This document shows, piece after piece, positions 62,301-64,000 of a stretch of 64,000 nt of DNA. Within the stretch, counting starts at the first letter, position 1. Every line of letters begins with the position of its first letter. The notes beneath the pieces are model-generated. The model saw only the letters and a program-made list of their open reading frames with translations. It was not told the origin of the DNA and made no database searches. The DNA comes from Mobilicoccus massiliensis. GTDB taxonomy: Bacteria > Actinomycetota > Actinomycetes > Actinomycetales > Dermatophilaceae. The stretch lies in NCBI RefSeq assembly GCF_000826525.2, contig NZ_LN651329.1:340005-404004 (forward strand), written 5' to 3'. Both the position numbers and the translations under genes were made by a program.

Positions 62301-62947
62301 AGTGGGACAAGCACACGCTGCTCACCTACGAACGCGAGATGCTCGGCCTCTACGTCAGCGACCACCCGCTGTTCGGCATCGAGCACATCCTCGCCCAGCA
62401 CAGCGACACCTCCGTGGCCTCGGTCTCGGCCACCCTCGAGGAGGGGGGCCGTGCCGACGGGGCGACGGTGACCATCGCCGGCCTCATCACGGGACTGCAG
62501 CTCAAGCGCACGAAGAAGGGCGATCTCTGGGCCATCGTCACGGTGGAGGACCTCGAGGGCGCGGTCGAGTGCCTGTTCTTCCCGAGCACCTACATGACCG
62601 TGAGCACGATGCTCTCGACCGACGTCGTCTGTGCCGTGCGCGGACGCATCAACCGCCGCGACGACCAGGTGTCGATCTACGCGCAGGAGCTCACCCTGCC
62701 CGACATCTCCGAGGGGCCTCGCGGCCCGGTCGTCCTGTCGATGCCGGCCGCGCGGGCCACCAACGGGCTCGCGACGCGACTCAAGGGCGTGTTGCACGAG
62801 CACCCCGGTGCCACCGAGGTGCATCTGCGACTCACCCAGCCTGGGCGCAGCGTGGTGATGAAGCTCGACGACAACCTGCGGGTCACGGCCTCACCGGCCC
62901 TGTTCGGCGACCTCAAGGCGCTGCTCGGGGCGTCCTGTCTGGCCTGA
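59351..62947 (+). CDS. dnaE: DNA polymerase III alpha subunit (replicative)
   Basis: DnaE1 is the catalytic subunit of the replicative polymerase. The 1198-residue protein begins with a PHP domain (FVHLHCHTEYSMLDGAARID, ATTDHGSIFGAYEFW), which in actinobacteria supplies proofreading. The palm has the catalytic aspartates in PDFDVDFDER (residues 418-427). VGPGRGSGAGSMCAY is the nucleotide-binding loop. The fingers, helix-hairpin-helix and an OB-fold (VTIAGLITGLQLKRTKKGD) follow. Length and order match DnaE1 rather than the mutagenic DnaE2. A TAGGAT box lies nine bases before ATG 59351, so the leader would be only a few bases. Confidence 0.97.
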   Translation: MSENSPAAADSFVHLHCHTEYSMLDGAARIDDLFSEAARMGMPAVATTDHGSIFGAYEFWKKGQKHGVKPIIGIEGYLTPGTHRSDKTRVKYGDGGRDDVSGSGAYTHMTLLAENTPGMHNLFRLCSLASLEGYYFKPRMDRELLETYGKGIIATTGCPSGEIQTRLRLGQYDKAIQAASDFRDIFGPENFYCELMDHGLDIERRIQKDLLRLARELKLPLVATNDLHYTRPEDATAHAALLCVQSGSTLMDPGRFKFDADDFYLKTPQQMRHLWRELPEACDNTLLIAERCNVEFVEGEGRYMPRFPCPPGEDETSWFLKEVETGLHHRFPDGVPDYARKQAEYESEVIIGKGYPGYFLVVADFINWAKSQGIRVGPGRGSGAGSMCAYAMRITDLDPIPHGLIFERFLNPERKSMPDFDVDFDERRRGEVIKYVTEKYGEERVAQIVTYGTIKAKQALKDASRVMGFPFAMGEKLTKAMPPDVMGKGIPLSGVFDPEHKRYAEAAEFRAMHDEDPQAQEIVKTALGLEGLKRQWGVHAAGVIMSSEPLIDVIPIMRREQDGQIITQFDYPTCETLGLVKMDFLGLRNLTILDDAIDNIRLNRGEEIDLDALSKDLTDAKTYDLLARGDTLGVFQLDGGGMRTLLRLMRPDNFEDISAALALYRPGPMGVDAHTNFALRKNGRQEIIPLDPRLAGKLEQKMIDALEPILGTTYGLVIYQEQVMEIAQKLAGYSLGNADLLRRAMGKKKREVLDAEFVNFEKGMLDSGFSPASVKALWDVLVPFSDYAFNKAHTAAYGLVSYWTGYLKANYPAEYMAALLTSVADDKDKSALYLNECRHMRIKVLPPDVNSSIGRFAAVGEDIRFGMAAIRNVGQNVVDAIVAAREEKGEFTSFSDFLSKVPAVVCNKRTIESLIKAGAFDALGHPRGGLVRVHESYVDALVDIKRKEAIGQDSLFGAFGFGDDEADDDATGGLDGLPPIPTQEWDKHTLLTYEREMLGLYVSDHPLFGIEHILAQHSDTSVASVSATLEEGGRADGATVTIAGLITGLQLKRTKKGDLWAIVTVEDLEGAVECLFFPSTYMTVSTMLSTDVVCAVRGRINRRDDQVSIYAQELTLPDISEGPRGPVVLSMPAARATNGLATRLKGVLHEHPGATEVHLRLTQPGRSVVMKLDDNLRVTASPALFGDLKALLGASCLA

Positions 62948-63014
62948 CGGCCTCTGCTGGACGCACCCGCGCCGGCGCGTCCCGATGCGGCCCGCGTCAC
63001 ACCCGGGCGATGCC

Positions 63015-64000
63015 TCACACGACGGCGCCCATGGCCACGGCCGTGGGGCGCGTGTGAGGTCGTCGCACCCGTTCGGGGGCGGTGCGAGCCTCGGCCGCGC
63101 GTCGGCGCGAGGCCGAGCGTCGCCGGCGTTCTTGGGCGAGCCGCGCCAGACTCGGCATGTGCACCGAGCCGAGGTAGGTGCGCCAGTCGATGCGGGTGAC
63201 GTCGAGCGCCCCGGCGATGCCCAGCTGCTCGGCGCGGGCGAGCAGGCGACGGGTCTGGGTGTCGTCGTAGATCGTTCGGCTGCACGTGTAGGGCTGGTAG
63301 ATCGCGACGTAGTCGCGCATGAGGGTGAGTCCGCGGGAGGCGGCCTCGACACGACGGCGGCCGGCGTCGCCCATCGAGAACGGCACGAGTTCGAGGGCGC
63401 GGGCGGCACGGTCCAGCATGGTGGCGCGTCGTTCGGCCCACGAATCGAGTTCGTCGGGGGAGAGGAAGCGCCACGGCCGCGGGCGGATCGGGCGGCCCGC
63501 ACGGTCGGGCCACGGGTGTGCCGCGACCTGCTCCTCGACGTGGGCGCGGAACTCGTCCAGGGTGATGGGGTTGCTCACACTCGAGCCGACCTGCAGGTAC
63601 CGCGCGCCCGGTGCGTCGTGGGGGATGCGGGCCGCGGCCAGGGCGGCGTCGACCACGACGTCCACGGGGACGATGTCGACCACGGCGTCGGCGTGCCCCG
63701 GGAACGCGAAGAGTCGGTCACGGGCGTACGCGGCGATGAGGGGGTCGGCGACCTTGAAGCCGTCGAGCCATCCGGGGTGCGGTCGCTGGACGGCGCTCTC
63801 GATGATCGTCGGGCGCAGGATCGTCAGCCGGTGTCCACCCGCCGCCCAGCACTCCTCGGCGACGCGCTCGCCGAGCGCCTTGCTCATCGTGTACGAGTCG
63901 GTCCAGCCGAGCTCGCGAGCCCGACGACGACCGTGAGTGCGGAGCGCGGTCTCGATGTCGCGGGCGGCGGCCGGGTCGCCCCCCGCCTCCTCCGTCAACC
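63015..64000 (-). CDS. fatty acyl-CoA reductase-like protein, C-terminal part
   Basis: The gene runs off the window end; 328 residues are visible. The N-terminal visible part has the SDR catalytic YxxxK (DSYTMSKALGERVAEE), then LTILRPTIIESAVQRPHPGW and an IVPVDVVVDAAL segment, typical of NAD(P)-binding_4 (male-sterility) domains. The rest, with YIA-type helical stretches and TIYDDTQTRRLLARAEQLG, fits the FAR_C-like sterile domain. Such enzymes reduce acyl-CoA to aldehyde or alcohol for wax or lipid making. The end is basic (RRRRSASRRRAAEAR). It is convergent with dnaE. Partial sequence limits the substrate call. Confidence 0.8.
   Translation of the reverse strand, partial: LTEEAGGDPAAARDIETALRTHGRRRARELGWTDSYTMSKALGERVAEECWAAGGHRLTILRPTIIESAVQRPHPGWLDGFKVADPLIAAYARDRLFAFPGHADAVVDIVPVDVVVDAALAAARIPHDAPGARYLQVGSSVSNPITLDEFRAHVEEQVAAHPWPDRAGRPIRPRPWRFLSPDELDSWAERRATMLDRAARALELVPFSMGDAGRRRVEAASRGLTLMRDYVAIYQPYTCSRTIYDDTQTRRLLARAEQLGIAGALDVTRIDWRTYLGSVHMPSLARLAQERRRRSASRRRAAEARTAPERVRRPHTRPTAVAMGAVV

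Overview
This window is about 64 kb of very GC-rich chromosome from an actinobacterium, most likely order Micrococcales. The evidence is the G/C-biased third codon positions, frequent GTG/TTG starts, an RNase E/G with long disordered tails, DivIVA and SepF in place of a Min/FtsA set, a DUF2344 gene beside rne, and the order obgE-proB-proA-nadD-rsfS. A family such as Dermacoccaceae or Dermatophilaceae is a guess; no 16S gene is present.

Layout. 1-2184: the end of a hemerythrin-like gene, a YbaK-like deacylase, and an ABC pair whose ATPase has lost its Walker A lysine and whose permease is a short FtsX-like stub. 2728-11016: DUF2344 protein, RNase E/G, ribosomal proteins L21 and L27, the ribosome-assembly GTPase ObgE, and an unrecognised 144-residue protein. 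11019-13168: a tandem array of palindromic 115-bp units built from a 31-bp subunit, interrupted by an intact IS256-family element whose 8-bp target duplication can still be read. 13181-20893: proline synthesis (proB, proA) with a GNAT gene between, a methyltransferase, a glycosyltransferase, a small membrane protein, nadD, rsfS and a histidine phosphatase. 20934: tRNA-Ala(GGC) with promoter and terminator. 21366-27421: accessory cargo, namely two ABC-2 type exporters with an HTH and a WYL regulator, and an HxlR/DUF1772 divergent pair. 27588-31074: zinc uptake (znuABC) with a Fur-family regulator and a candidate Zur box. 31072-35560: a moxR-DUF58-transglutaminase operon, transcribed away from mraZ.

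35980-58348 is a nearly unbroken division and cell-wall (dcw) block: mraZ, rsmH, ftsL, ftsI, murE, murF, mraY, murD, ftsW, murG, murC, ftsQ, ftsZ, pgeF, yggS, sepF, yggT, divIVA, a traR/dksA remnant, lspA and rluD. Most neighbours overlap by 1-4 bases, as in a translationally coupled operon. Mur enzymes make lipid II; FtsW, FtsI, FtsL and FtsQ build the septum; FtsZ, SepF and DivIVA place division and polar growth. The window closes with a DUF309 gene, dnaE (replicative polymerase) and the 3' part of a fatty acyl-CoA reductase-like gene on the minus strand.

The most interesting non-coding signals are: the CAGGCG palindrome family (array plus dispersed copies at gene ends) and its IS insertion; many start codons placed 6-7 bases after a TANNNT box (leaderless signature); 10-bp-periodic TGGNG boxes upstream of mraZ, with similar pairs facing the divergent moxR operon; and twin hairpins with a compensatory base change in the mraZ-rsmH gap. 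I see no CRISPR array, no phage genes and no clear new defence system.
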